A DNA stretch of 64,000 nucleotides. Source: CAVUMR01 sp963742715. GTDB lineage: Bacteria > Actinomycetota > Actinomycetes > Mycobacteriales > Micromonosporaceae. Under the pieces are notes generated by a model. The model did no database searches, was not told where the DNA came from, and was given only the letters and a program-made list of their open reading frames with translations. Where the stretch lies: NCBI GenBank assembly GCA_963742715.1, contig CAVUMR010000002.1, positions 806,001 through 870,000 on the forward strand, read 5' to 3'. Shown here piece after piece: positions 51,680-60,349 of this stretch. A program made the position numbers and the translations under genes. Positions within the stretch are counted from its first letter, which is position 1; each line of letters begins with the position of its first letter.

Positions 51680-53179
51680 CTACAGCGGGATGTTGCCGTG
51701 CGCGCCGCGGGCGGCGGGTGCGGCGGCCAGTGCCTCGGCGATCCGGCGCTTGGTCGCGGTCGGCTCGATGATCTCGTCCACCGCGCCGATCTCGAGGGCC
51801 CGCTTCACCCCGCCGGCGAGCTTCTCGTGCTCGGCGACGAGCTCCTGGCGTACCGCCTCGCGCTGGTCGGCCGGTACGGCGGCGAGCTTCTTGCGGTGCA
51901 GGACGTTCACCGCGGCCGCGGCACCCATCACGCCCAGCTCTGCGGTCGGCCAGGCGAATACCGCGGTCGCGCCCAGTGAACGCGAGTTCATCGCGATGTA
52001 CGCGCCGCCGTACGCCTTGCGGGTCACCAGGGTCACCCGCGGTACCACCGCCTCGGCGAACGCGTGCAGCAGCTTGGCGCCGCGGCGTACCACGCCGTCC
52101 CACTCCTGACCCACGCCGGGCAGGTACCCCGGCACGTCCACCAGCACGATCAGCGGGATGCCGAGCGAGTCGCACATCCGTACGAAGCGCGCTGCCTTCT
52201 CCGCGCTGCTCGAGTCGAGACAGCCGCCCAGGCGCATCGGGTTGTTGGCGAGCACGCCGACGGTACGACCGGCGAACCGGCCGAGGGTGGTCACCATGTT
52301 CGGCGCCCACCGGCCGTGCAGCTCGACCGGACCACCGAGCCCGGTGTCCTCGTCGGCCGGGTCGAGCAGCGCCTTCAGCACGGGCTTGATGTCGTACGCC
52401 CGGTTGGCCTGATCCGGCAGCAGCGCGGCGAGGTCGGTGCCCTCGGTGTCGGCGGGGGAGAGTCGCCCGTGCCGGCCCAGCAGGGACGACAGCTGGCGGG
52501 CCCGGTCGATCGCGGCCGCGTCGCTGTCGGTGGTGATGTGTACGACGCCGCTGCGCCGGCCGTGCGGCTCCGGCCCCCCGAGGCGGGCCATGTCGACCTG
52601 CTCACCGGTGACACTGCGGACCACGTCCGGACCGGTCACGAAGATCCGGCCGGTGTCGCTCATCACCACGAGGTCGGTCAGCGCCGGGCCGTACGCCGCG
52701 CCGCCGGCCGCCGGACCGAGTACGACGGAGATCTGCGGTACCCGGCCGGAGGCGCGCACCATCGCCGCGAAGACCTGGCCGATCGCGTCCAGGGAGACAA
52801 CGCCCTCGGCCAGCCGCGCGCCACCGGAGTGCCACAGGCCGATGACCGGTACCCGCTCCCGTACCGCGAGGTCGATGGCGTCCACGATGTGGTGGCACGC
52901 GGCGGCGCCCATCGCGCCACCCATCAGGCGGGCGTCCGACGCGAACGCGACGGCGGGGCTGCCGTCGATCAGGCCGCGGGCGCTCATCGCTCCGGAGTCG
53001 TCGTGGCCGGAGATGGGACGCAGCGTGCCGTCGTCGAACAACCGGCGTAGCCGTACCTCGGGGTCCCGGCTGTCGAGGTCCTGGCCGGCGAACGCCTTGG
53101 GGGCGTCGGTGCCGGCGGCGGGTGCGCTGGCACGGTCCGCCGCCGGGATCACCGACGCTTGCGGTTCGGTGGTGGTCAC
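51680..53179 (-). CDS. accD: Acyl-CoA carboxylase, carboxyltransferase beta subunit
   Basis: This 499-residue protein has the carboxyltransferase signature: GLIDGSPAVAFASDARLMGG, GLWHSGGARLAEGVVSLDAI, the oxyanion loop VLGPAAGGAAYGPALTD, and in the C-terminal half LVDVPGYLPGVGQEWDGVV and KAYGGAYIAMNSRSLGA. It carboxylates acetyl-, propionyl- or longer acyl-CoA with a separate biotin-bearing alpha subunit, here giving malonyl-CoA for the fab genes next to it. GTG 53177-53179 follows AGGAGGG. Which acyl-CoA it prefers cannot be read from the sequence. Confidence 0.93.
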   Translation of the reverse strand: MTTTEPQASVIPAADRASAPAAGTDAPKAFAGQDLDSRDPEVRLRRLFDDGTLRPISGHDDSGAMSARGLIDGSPAVAFASDARLMGGAMGAAACHHIVDAIDLAVRERVPVIGLWHSGGARLAEGVVSLDAIGQVFAAMVRASGRVPQISVVLGPAAGGAAYGPALTDLVVMSDTGRIFVTGPDVVRSVTGEQVDMARLGGPEPHGRRSGVVHITTDSDAAAIDRARQLSSLLGRHGRLSPADTEGTDLAALLPDQANRAYDIKPVLKALLDPADEDTGLGGPVELHGRWAPNMVTTLGRFAGRTVGVLANNPMRLGGCLDSSSAEKAARFVRMCDSLGIPLIVLVDVPGYLPGVGQEWDGVVRRGAKLLHAFAEAVVPRVTLVTRKAYGGAYIAMNSRSLGATAVFAWPTAELGVMGAAAAVNVLHRKKLAAVPADQREAVRQELVAEHEKLAGGVKRALEIGAVDEIIEPTATKRRIAEALAAAPAARGAHGNIPL

Positions 53180-53292
53180 GTGAATCCCTCCTGGTGCTGC
53201 GTCTCGGGTACTGCCCTGGGGCGCCGGAACGTGCACGTGCGGGCGCGTGAGCATGGGTGGTGCCGGCGGGCGCGGGTACGCGCGTCGCGCCA

Positions 53293-54513
53293 TTAGGGGC
53301 GCACGAACAGAAGTGCCACGTTGTGACCGCCGAAGCCGAACGAGTTGTTCAAAGCGACCGGTATGTCCATTTTTCGCGCCGTGTTCGACACTACGTCGAG
53401 GTCGACGCCATCGTCCGGATCATCGAGGTTCACCGTGGGCGGTATCACGCTGTCCCGTATCGCCAGGATGGTCGCGATGGACTCCACCGCACCGGCGGCA
53501 CCGAGCAGGTGACCGGTCATCGACTTCGTCGACGTGATGACGGGGTGCTCGCCGAGGCTGCGGTGCAACGAGATGATCTCGGCGAGGTCGCCGACCGGCG
53601 TCGACGTGGCATGGGCGTTCACGTGCACCACGTCGGTACCGGTGACATCCGCGTCGGCCAGGGCGCGCTTGATCGCGCGTACCGCACCCTCGCCTTCCGG
53701 CTGTGGCTGGACGATGTCGTAGCCGTCGGAGGTGAGCCCGGCCCCGGCGAGCCTGGCGTACACCTTCGCGCCGCGGGCGCGGGCGTGGTCGGCCCGCTCC
53801 AGTACGAGAATCCCGGCACCTTCACCGAGTACGAAGCCGTCCCGTCCCTTGTCGAACGGGCGGGAGGCGCGTTCCGGCTCGTCGTTGCGGGTGGACATCG
53901 CCCGCATCGAGGCGAAGCCGGCGATCGGCAGCGGTGCCATGACCGACTCCACCCCGCCGACGATCACCATGTCGGCGCGGCCGGCCCGGATGATGTCCAG
54001 GCCCAGCGCGATCGCCTCCGCGCCGGTGGCGCAGGCACTGGCCGGGGAGTGCACGCCCGCCCGGGCACTGAACTCCAGGCCCACCCAGGCGGCCGGCCCG
54101 TTCGGCATCAGCATCGGCACGGTGAACGGGCTCACCTTGCGGGCCCCGCTGCGCTCCAGGATGTCGTCCTGGTCGAGCAGCGTGGTTGCGCCGCCGATGC
54201 CGGAGCCGACCGCGACGGCGAGCCGTTCCGGATCGATCTCCGGCGTACCGGCGTCTGCCCAGGCCTCCCGGGCGGCGATGATGGCGACCTGCTCGCACCG
54301 GTCCATCCGGCGTGCCTTGATCCGGTCGATCTTGGTGCTCGGCTCCTCGGCGAGGGTGGCACCGATCTGGACCGGGAGCGTCTCCGCCCAGTCGAACGGG
54401 AGCCGCCGCACTCCGGACCGGCCGGCCAGCATGGCCGACCAGGTCGATGCGACGTCTCCGCCGAGCGGCGTGGTGGCGCCGAGCCCGGTGACTACTACGT
54501 CTGTTCTGGTCAC
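53293..54513 (-). CDS. fabF: Beta-ketoacyl-ACP synthase II
   Basis: This 406-residue enzyme has the KAS II triad: nucleophile Cys in PASACATGAEAIALGL, the first His in VNAHATSTPVGD and the second in STKSMTGHLLGAAGAVES, plus LNNSFGFGGHNVALLF. It elongates acyl-ACP with malonyl-ACP in fatty acid synthesis. Its ATG overlaps the acpP stop (ATGA). It is the last gene of fabD-fabH-acpP-fabF and serves as a canonical comparison for the altered ketosynthase at 34 kb. Confidence 0.95.
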   Translation of the reverse strand: MTRTDVVVTGLGATTPLGGDVASTWSAMLAGRSGVRRLPFDWAETLPVQIGATLAEEPSTKIDRIKARRMDRCEQVAIIAAREAWADAGTPEIDPERLAVAVGSGIGGATTLLDQDDILERSGARKVSPFTVPMLMPNGPAAWVGLEFSARAGVHSPASACATGAEAIALGLDIIRAGRADMVIVGGVESVMAPLPIAGFASMRAMSTRNDEPERASRPFDKGRDGFVLGEGAGILVLERADHARARGAKVYARLAGAGLTSDGYDIVQPQPEGEGAVRAIKRALADADVTGTDVVHVNAHATSTPVGDLAEIISLHRSLGEHPVITSTKSMTGHLLGAAGAVESIATILAIRDSVIPPTVNLDDPDDGVDLDVVSNTARKMDIPVALNNSFGFGGHNVALLFVRP

Positions 54514-54752
54514 GCCAATCCCTTGTCGATGAATGTGACCGCGTCACCGACCGTCTTGAGGTTCTGTACCTCGTCGTCCGGGATCTTCACGCCGAACTTC
54601 TCCTCGGCCGCCACGACCACCTCGACCATGGACAGGGAGTCGACGTCGAGGTCATCGGTGAACGACTTGTCGTCGAGTACGTCGTCGGGGTTGATCCCGG
54701 CAACCTCTTCGAGGATCTCGGCCATGCCGGCACGGATGTCGTCGCGCGTCAT
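54510..54752 (-). CDS. acpP: Acyl carrier protein of fatty acid synthesis
   Basis: This 80-residue acidic protein has the attachment site DDLDVDSLSMVEVVVAAEEK, with the Ser carrying phosphopantetheine, and KFGVKIPDDEVQNLKTVGDA. It is distinct from the two cluster ACPs. ATG 54750-54752 follows GAAGGG; an upstream ATG (54767) would add five residues. It lies between fabH and fabF, the standard actinobacterial order. Confidence 0.95.
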   Translation of the reverse strand: MTRDDIRAGMAEILEEVAGINPDDVLDDKSFTDDLDVDSLSMVEVVVAAEEKFGVKIPDDEVQNLKTVGDAVTFIDKGLA

Positions 54753-54841
54753 CTGGGTTCCCTTCATCGTTCTTCGGAAATGGCGGTCGGGGGCTGTTCC
54801 AGTCCGGCGGGTGGGGAGTTCCAGCCCGGTGGTCGGGGCCG

Positions 54842-55792
54842 TCACGGGCAGCGGACTACCTGCCCGGCGTAGGTGAGGCCGCCGCCGAAGCCGAACAGCA
54901 GTACCGGCGACCCGGAGGGCACCTCGCGCCGTTCGACCATCTTCGACAGGGCCAGCGGGATGGAGGCCGCGGAGGTGTTGCCGGACTCGACGATGTCCCG
55001 GGAAACCAGCGCGTTCGGCGCGCCGAGCTTGCGGGCGATCATGTCGATGATGCGCAGGTTGGCCTGGTGGGCGACGAAGCCGGCCAGCTCGGTCGGCTCG
55101 ATGCCGGCGCGTTCACAGGCCTGCCGGGCCAGCGGCGCGAGCGCGGTGGTGGCCCACCGGTACACCGCCTGCCCGTCCTGGACGATGTACGGCTTCCAGC
55201 CCTCGATGGTCACCGTGTCGCCACGGGCCGGGTCGCTGCCCCAGACCACCGGGCCGACCCCCGGCTCCTCGCCGTCGGCGACCCCGGTCACCACCGCCGC
55301 GCCGGCCCCGTCGCCGAAGATGATGCAGGTGGACCGGTCGGTCCAGTCGACCACGTCGGACAGCTTCTCCGAGCCGATGACCAGCGCGTTGCGTACCGCA
55401 CCAGCGCGGATCGAGTGGTCCACCAGGCCGAGCGCGTAGGAAAAGCCCGAACAGGCGGTGTTGATGTCGAAGGCACCGGGCGCGGCGATGCCGAGGCGCT
55501 GCGCCACCCGGCACGCCACGTTGGGGGTGCGGTCGCCGGTGCTGCACGTCGCGACCACGACGAGGTCGATGTCGCTGGCGTCCAGGCCGGAGCCGGCCAG
55601 CGCCTTCGCGGCCGCCTGGGTGGCCATGTCCGCCGTGCTCTCCGACTCGGCGATCCGCCGGGTGACGATGCCGACGCGCTCGCGGATCCACTGGTCGTTG
55701 GTGTCGACCATCTCGGCGATGTCGTCGTTGGTCAGCACCTTCGGCGGCTGGTAATGGCCCAGCGCCAGGATGCGGGAGCCGTGGGCCGTCAC
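54842..55792 (-). CDS. fabH: Beta-ketoacyl-ACP synthase III
   Basis: This 316-residue enzyme has the KAS III triad: Cys (about residue 114) in DINTACSGFSYALGLVD, His in GFVAHQANLRIIDM and Asn in IVESGNTSAASIPLAL. It starts fatty acid chains from acyl-CoA and malonyl-ACP; in actinomycetes it prefers branched starters. Its ATG overlaps the fabD stop. It sets which starter acids feed membrane lipids. Confidence 0.95.
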   Translation of the reverse strand: MTAHGSRILALGHYQPPKVLTNDDIAEMVDTNDQWIRERVGIVTRRIAESESTADMATQAAAKALAGSGLDASDIDLVVVATCSTGDRTPNVACRVAQRLGIAAPGAFDINTACSGFSYALGLVDHSIRAGAVRNALVIGSEKLSDVVDWTDRSTCIIFGDGAGAAVVTGVADGEEPGVGPVVWGSDPARGDTVTIEGWKPYIVQDGQAVYRWATTALAPLARQACERAGIEPTELAGFVAHQANLRIIDMIARKLGAPNALVSRDIVESGNTSAASIPLALSKMVERREVPSGSPVLLFGFGGGLTYAGQVVRCP

Positions 55793-56964
55793 TGCGCACC
55801 TCCGGTCGGATGTATCCGGACAAGGGGCTGACCCGGTGCGACCGGGTCAGCCGGGTGGGCGAGCCATTCGACCAGGACTCCGTCGTCCTGCGCGGTGACT
55901 TCGGTGGCGCCCTGCCGGGTGAGCACCTCACCGACCACCTGGCCGGCTGATACCTCTGCGCCCTCGGCCAGTTCGGCCGGTTGGAAGTTGCCCGCGGCGG
56001 TCGCCACCACGACCCGGAACTGCAGGCCGGGCTCGGGCATGACGTGGGCCGGCACGCCGTGCCGGGCGATCAGGTCCCGGGCGGCGGCCAGATCGTCCGG
56101 CTTGTTCAGCGTGACGATCTCCACGCCGGACAGCGTCCGCTTGACCAGCCCGGCGAGCGTGCCGGCCGGTGGCAGTTCGATGATCGCGGTGACGCCGAGG
56201 TCGGCCAGGCTGGCCATGCACAGGTCCCACCGGACCGGCAACGTGACCTGGCGGACCAGCCGGCGTACCAGCTCGGTGCCGGTGGCGGCCGAGGCGCCGT
56301 CCGCGTTGGAGAGCAGGATCCTGCTCGGGTCGGTCGGGCTCAGTCCGGCCGCGGCCGCGGCCAGCGCGCGCTCGGCGGGCTCCATGTACGGCGTGTGGAA
56401 CGCTCCGGCCACCTTCAGCCGTACCACCTTGGTGGCGGTCGCGGGCGGCTCGGCGGAGAGCTTGTCCAGACCGGCGAGGGATCCGGCGGCGACGATCTGA
56501 CCGGCACCGTTGCGGTTGGCCGGTACCAGCTCGCACTCGGTGAGCCGGGTGATCACGTCGTCCGGTTCACCGCCGAGGACCGCGCTCATACCGGTCGGCT
56601 CGAGAGCGCACGCCGCGGCCATCTCGCGGCCGCGGATACCGGCGAACGCCACCGCCGCCTCCGGGCTGAGCACCTCGGCGAGTACCGCCGCGGTCAGCTC
56701 GCCGACGCTGTGCCCGGCGACGATGGGCACGTCGTACAACGCGAGTTGTTCAGCCGCGACAAGGCCGGCGGCGACCAGCAACGGCTGGGTCCGGGCGGTG
56801 TCCCGGATCTCGTCGGCGTCGGCCTCGGTGCCCAGCTGTACGAGGTCCACTCCCGCGGGAGCGGACCACCAGGTCAGACGCGCTTCGACCCCGGGTACCT
56901 CCAGCCAGGGGCGGAGGAATCCGGGCTTTTGTGAGCCTTGTCCGGGAGCGAGAACTGCGAGCAC
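55789..56964 (-). CDS. fabD: Malonyl-CoA:ACP transacylase with extra C-terminal biotinyl/lipoyl-like domain
   Basis: This protein (391 residues from GTG 56964) has the FabD core: FAPGQGSQ-like VLAPGQGSQKPGFL, the nucleophile in VAGHSVGELTAAVLAE near residue 85, and the His in VAGAFHTPYMEPAERAL. It is about 80 residues longer than classic FabD. Residues about 320-391 (VVVATAAGNFQPAELAEGAE, GQVVGEVLTRQGATEVTAQD, DGVLVEWL) look like a biotinyl/lipoyl domain, but the Lys of the MKM turn is missing. The start is uncertain; an upstream in-frame region lacks a ribosome binding site. Confidence 0.9.
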   Translation of the reverse strand: MLAVLAPGQGSQKPGFLRPWLEVPGVEARLTWWSAPAGVDLVQLGTEADADEIRDTARTQPLLVAAGLVAAEQLALYDVPIVAGHSVGELTAAVLAEVLSPEAAVAFAGIRGREMAAACALEPTGMSAVLGGEPDDVITRLTECELVPANRNGAGQIVAAGSLAGLDKLSAEPPATATKVVRLKVAGAFHTPYMEPAERALAAAAAGLSPTDPSRILLSNADGASAATGTELVRRLVRQVTLPVRWDLCMASLADLGVTAIIELPPAGTLAGLVKRTLSGVEIVTLNKPDDLAAARDLIARHGVPAHVMPEPGLQFRVVVATAAGNFQPAELAEGAEVSAGQVVGEVLTRQGATEVTAQDDGVLVEWLAHPADPVAPGQPLVRIHPTGGAQ

Positions 56965-57052
56965 GTCGTTGACTCTGACTGATGCTCCGGGGTACCTGGT
57001 GTGCCAGCGCGCACCAAAGCCAACCACCAACGTTGTCGGGTTCCTACAAAAG
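56965..57052 (-). promoter_or_regulatory. Likely FasR-controlled promoter of the fab operon
   Basis: The 88 bp between the regulator and fabD include CCAACCACCAACGTTGTCGG, with the 8-bp palindrome CAACGTTG at its centre. In Streptomyces coelicolor the PucR-type FasR activates the equivalent promoter. Whether this palindrome is its site is inference. Confidence 0.45.
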
Positions 57053-58330
57053 CTATTGGGTACTGTCCTCTTTTGGCTGGTCAGCACCTGTTTCCACGGT
57101 CGGTGCCAGAGTCTTCGGCGGCTCGCCCCGGCGGGTGTGGTCCACCACACCGACCGGGAGCGCGGGAGTCGGACGGCCACCGGACAGGTCCAACCGGCCG
57201 ATCACGAGCGCGATCTGCAGGGCGAACGCCCCCCGCGCCACGGTCGCGGAGTAGCCGGTCAGCTCGGCCACCCGACGCAGCCGGTACCGCACCGTGTTCG
57301 GGTGTACGAACAGCGCCCGCGCGGTGCTCTCCAGTACGCCGCCGGCGGCGAAGAACGCGTCCAGCGTCTCCATCAGCTCGCGGCCGGCCCGGGCGAGCGT
57401 GCCGTACACCTCGCCCCGCAGCACCCGGCGGGCGTCCGGATCGCCGGCGAGCGCCCGCTCCGGGTACAGCTCGGACGCGTCGACCGGGCGGGGCGCACCG
57501 GGCCACGCCAACGCCGCCCGGAAACCGGCGAGCGCGGCGCGGGCCGACTCGGCCGCGTCGTCCAGGGTCGGCACCCGCGGCCCGACCACCACCGGCCCGG
57601 CCCCGAACTCGCCGATGAGCCGCTCGGTCGCGCCGAGCGGGTCGTCCGCGCCACCCAGGATCGCGATCAGCCGGTCGCCATGCACCCCACCGAGCACGTC
57701 GACGCCGGTCCGGCGGCCGGCCCGGTGCAGCGAGTACAGCAACTGGCTCAGGTCGCCGCCGGGGGACCGGCCCACCGCGACGCACACCGGCATGGCCTCG
57801 GTCCAGCCCAGCGCCGCGGCCCGGCTGGCGACCACGTCGCCGACCTCGCCGCGCAGCAGCCCGTCCACCAGCATCGCCTGCAGCCGGGCGTCCCACGCGC
57901 CGCGGGTCTCGGCGGCCCGGGCGTACACCCGGGCGGCGGCGAACGCGACCTCGCGGGAGAACCGCAGCACCGCCTCCCGCAGCGCCGGCTCCTCGCCGGG
58001 CGCGGCGAGCCGCGGCACCTGGTCCTCGACCACGTCGATGGTGACCTTCACCAGCGCCACGGTCTGCTGCAGGCTGAGCGACCTGGTCAGGTCGCGGGGT
58101 GCTGCGGCGAACACCTCGTCGCCGAACTCGGGCGGCTTCGCCGGGTCGGACATCCAGGCCGCGAACGAGGCGATGCCGGACTGCGCCACGAGCATCACCC
58201 AGGACCGCTGGTCGGCCGGCAGCGCGCGGAACCAGGGCAGCGTCTCGTCCATCGCGGCGACGCTCTGGGTCGCCAGTGCCCCGGCGGCGCGTTCGATGCG
58301 GCGCAGGGTGGCGACGGACGACTGGCTCAC
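57053..58330 (-). CDS. fasR: PucR-type regulator of fatty acid synthesis
   Basis: This 425-residue protein has an N-terminal ligand-sensing region, a GGDEF-like middle part, and a C-terminal PucR helix-turn-helix: LMETLDAFFAAGGVLESTAR followed by ALFVHPNTVRYRLRRVAELTG. It lies directly upstream of fabD, the position of FasR, which activates fabD-fabH-acpP-fabF in Streptomyces coelicolor. GTG 58328-58330 begins VSQSSVATLRRIERAAGAL. The long in-frame extension to 58741 is shadow. It probably tunes membrane lipid supply, and thus malonyl-CoA for the cluster. Confidence 0.9.
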   Translation of the reverse strand: MSQSSVATLRRIERAAGALATQSVAAMDETLPWFRALPADQRSWVMLVAQSGIASFAAWMSDPAKPPEFGDEVFAAAPRDLTRSLSLQQTVALVKVTIDVVEDQVPRLAAPGEEPALREAVLRFSREVAFAAARVYARAAETRGAWDARLQAMLVDGLLRGEVGDVVASRAAALGWTEAMPVCVAVGRSPGGDLSQLLYSLHRAGRRTGVDVLGGVHGDRLIAILGGADDPLGATERLIGEFGAGPVVVGPRVPTLDDAAESARAALAGFRAALAWPGAPRPVDASELYPERALAGDPDARRVLRGEVYGTLARAGRELMETLDAFFAAGGVLESTARALFVHPNTVRYRLRRVAELTGYSATVARGAFALQIALVIGRLDLSGGRPTPALPVGVVDHTRRGEPPKTLAPTVETGADQPKEDSTQ

Positions 58331-58398
58331 GCCGCCAGCCTGCCATGCCGTACCGCGGTGCTGCCCGTTCCGCGACGGTCGCCGTACCGGCGCGTCGG

Positions 58399-58839
58399 TC
58401 AGGCCGCGTACGGGTCGTAGGTGCCGAACGACCAGAGGTTGCCGTCGAGGTCGCGGGCGCTGTACTCGCGCGAGCCGTAGTCCTCGTCGGTCAGCTCCCG
58501 GACGATGGTGGCGCCCGCCCCGACCGCCCGCTTGTAGTGCTCGTCCGGGTTGTCCACGACCACGTACACGCTGATCGAGGACGCCAGCGGATCCTGTTGC
58601 CGGCCGCCCAACCAGCCCGGCTCCCGCTGTTCGCCCAGCATGATCACGCCGGTACCGAGCCGCAGCTCGGCATGCCCGATGGTGCCGTCGTCGTTGCGGT
58701 GTACGGCCTTCTCCTGGAAGCCGAACACGCGCTGCAGCCACTCGACGGCTGCGGACGCGTCCCGGTACCGCAGGGCCGGGAAGATGTTCGGCGGACTCGC
58801 TGTGTCGGTCATGTTCTGCGGGCTCGTTGCGTCGGTCAT
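58399..58839 (-). CDS. Glyoxalase/VOC-superfamily protein
   Basis: This 146-residue protein has a single VOC domain: IFPALRYRDASAAVEWLQRV, FGFQEKAVHRNDDGTIGHAE, TVIMLGEQ-like GVIMLGEQREPGWLGG and SREYSARDLDGNLWSFGTYD. It resembles glyoxalase/bleomycin-resistance proteins of the PhnB type and probably binds a small substrate or metal. Its start is a tandem duplication: MTDATSPQN is followed by MTDTASPPN (27 bp), so either ATG (58839 or 58812) may be used. Confidence 0.8.
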   Translation of the reverse strand: MTDATSPQNMTDTASPPNIFPALRYRDASAAVEWLQRVFGFQEKAVHRNDDGTIGHAELRLGTGVIMLGEQREPGWLGGRQQDPLASSISVYVVVDNPDEHYKRAVGAGATIVRELTDEDYGSREYSARDLDGNLWSFGTYDPYAA

Positions 58840-58883
58840 GGGAGCAGGCTAGGCAGCCGCCGGTACCGCCGTCTTGGAAAGAA

Positions 58884-59693
58884 TTAACCGGCCGCCGCGC
58901 CGGACCGGGCGCGCAGGTAGTCGCCCGGGGTGGTGCCGGCGAACTCCCGGAAGTCCCGGTGGAGATGCGCCTGGTCGTAGTAGCCGCCCTCGGTCGCGAG
59001 CTGGGCCCAGCTCACCCGCTCGGCCGGCCGCAGCCGGGCGAGCAGCGCCTGGAACCGCACGATCCGGGCCAGCGTCTTCGGCGGTACGCCCACCTGGCGC
59101 TTGAACGTGGTGATCAGGTGCTTCTGGCTCCAACCGAGCTCCGCGGCCAGCTCCCGGATCGGCACCCGGCCGGCCATCGCGGTCAGCCGCCGGCACGCCT
59201 CGACCACCGCCGGCGCCGGTTCCGGACCCCGGTCGGCGCGGTCGCGCAGGAACGCGTCGACCAGGTCGAACCGGCTGCGCCAGTCCGGCGCCGCGGCCAC
59301 CTGCTCGACCAGCCGGTCGCCGGCCCGGCCGACGAGGTCACCGAGCCCGACGGTCCGGTCGGTCACCTCGGACAGGGGCAGACCCAGGATGGTGTACGCC
59401 CCGAGCGGGGTGAGCTTGAGGTCCAGGCAGGTCACCCCGGCCGCCCGTTCGACTTCCGTGCAGGTGGTCTCCATCCCGGCGACGAACGTCGCCGGCAGGC
59501 CACCGAACGTCGCGCCCAGGTTGACGATCACGGTCACCGTCGGGGTCGGCGGCAGCACCCAGGAGCCGGTCGCGTCCGGATCCTCGACGAAGCCGATGTA
59601 CCGCCGGGCCAGCAGCGGCCGGATCGCGGCGGCCGGAGCTGCCCGGATGTAGGCGCCGGTCACGGGGTCACCAGTCGCGGGGTCACCAGTCAC
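58884..59693 (-). CDS. AraC-family transcriptional regulator
   Basis: This protein (269 residues from the GTG at 59691-59693) has a ligand-binding region (TVTVIVNLGATFGG, LDLKLTPLGAYTILG) and two C-terminal helix-turn-helix motifs (IRELAAELGWSQKHLITTFK, WAQLATEGGYYDQAHLHRDF, REFAGTTPGDYLRAR). I chose GTG 59693 because it overlaps the lutC stop (GTGA), like the other junctions in this operon; GTG 59663 is an alternative. Its first codons lie in a 15-bp repeat. It probably controls the lut genes. Confidence 0.85.
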   Translation of the reverse strand: MTGDPATGDPVTGAYIRAAPAAAIRPLLARRYIGFVEDPDATGSWVLPPTPTVTVIVNLGATFGGLPATFVAGMETTCTEVERAAGVTCLDLKLTPLGAYTILGLPLSEVTDRTVGLGDLVGRAGDRLVEQVAAAPDWRSRFDLVDAFLRDRADRGPEPAPAVVEACRRLTAMAGRVPIRELAAELGWSQKHLITTFKRQVGVPPKTLARIVRFQALLARLRPAERVSWAQLATEGGYYDQAHLHRDFREFAGTTPGDYLRARSGAAAG

Positions 59694-59703
59694 GGGGTCA
59701 CCA
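59661..59703. repeat. 15-bp tandem repeat at the lutC-araC junction
   Basis: About three units of CACGGGGTCACCAGT cover the end of lutC and the start of the AraC gene, offering several in-frame GTG starts. Confidence 0.85.
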
Positions 59704-60349
59704 GGAGGACGTCCAGCCGGCGCGGGCCGTGTACGCCCTCCACCCGGCGCAGCTCGATGTCGCTGGTGGCCGAGGGGCCGGAGATGAACGTCAACGGCCG
59801 CCGCCCGTCCAGCCGCGGGATCGACTCCGGCACGATGCCCACCACCTGGTCGGCTCGTACCACGCACAGGTGGTGATCGGGCACCAGGGTGAGCGCGCGC
59901 CGCCCCTGTGCCGTACCCGCGTCCAGCACGATCGTGCCGGTCTCCGCGATCGCCACCGCGCAGCCGGTCAGTACCGCGTCGACACCGTCCAAGGTGGACA
60001 GGTCCAGCGGCGGGTCGTCCCGATGTACCGCGCCCGGGTACCCGGACAACCACTCGTCCGGAAGGTCGGGTGGTACCACCAGCGAGCCGACGTCCGCGAG
60101 TACCCGCGCGATCGCGGCTGGGATCCCGGCCGGATCGGTCCGGTGTACCGCCGCCTTGTAGTCGACCAGCCGGTCCACCAGTTGTTCCAGCACCGCGTCC
60201 GGATCCAGCTCACCGGTGCGGCGGTAGTCCCGCGGTACCGGCTCCGGTGGCGGCGCGCCGGCGAGTGCGACGCCGATCCGGCGGAAGATCTCCGCACGGG
60301 CGGTCCCGGCCGTCCCGGCCCCGGGCGATCCGGTTCGGGCCGCGGTCAC
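59690..60349 (-). CDS. lutC: LutC/YkgG-type LUD-domain protein
   Basis: This 219-residue protein has a LUD domain: VDAVLTGCAVAIAETGTIVL, then GRRALTLVPDHHLCVVRADQ, VVGIVPESIP and FISGPSATSDIEL. With LutA and LutB it oxidises L-lactate to pyruvate at the membrane. GTG 60347-60349 overlaps the lutB stop (GTGA). It is in the order lutA-lutB-lutC, followed by the AraC gene. Confidence 0.9.
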   Translation of the reverse strand: MTAARTGSPGAGTAGTARAEIFRRIGVALAGAPPPEPVPRDYRRTGELDPDAVLEQLVDRLVDYKAAVHRTDPAGIPAAIARVLADVGSLVVPPDLPDEWLSGYPGAVHRDDPPLDLSTLDGVDAVLTGCAVAIAETGTIVLDAGTAQGRRALTLVPDHHLCVVRADQVVGIVPESIPRLDGRRPLTFISGPSATSDIELRRVEGVHGPRRLDVLLVTP

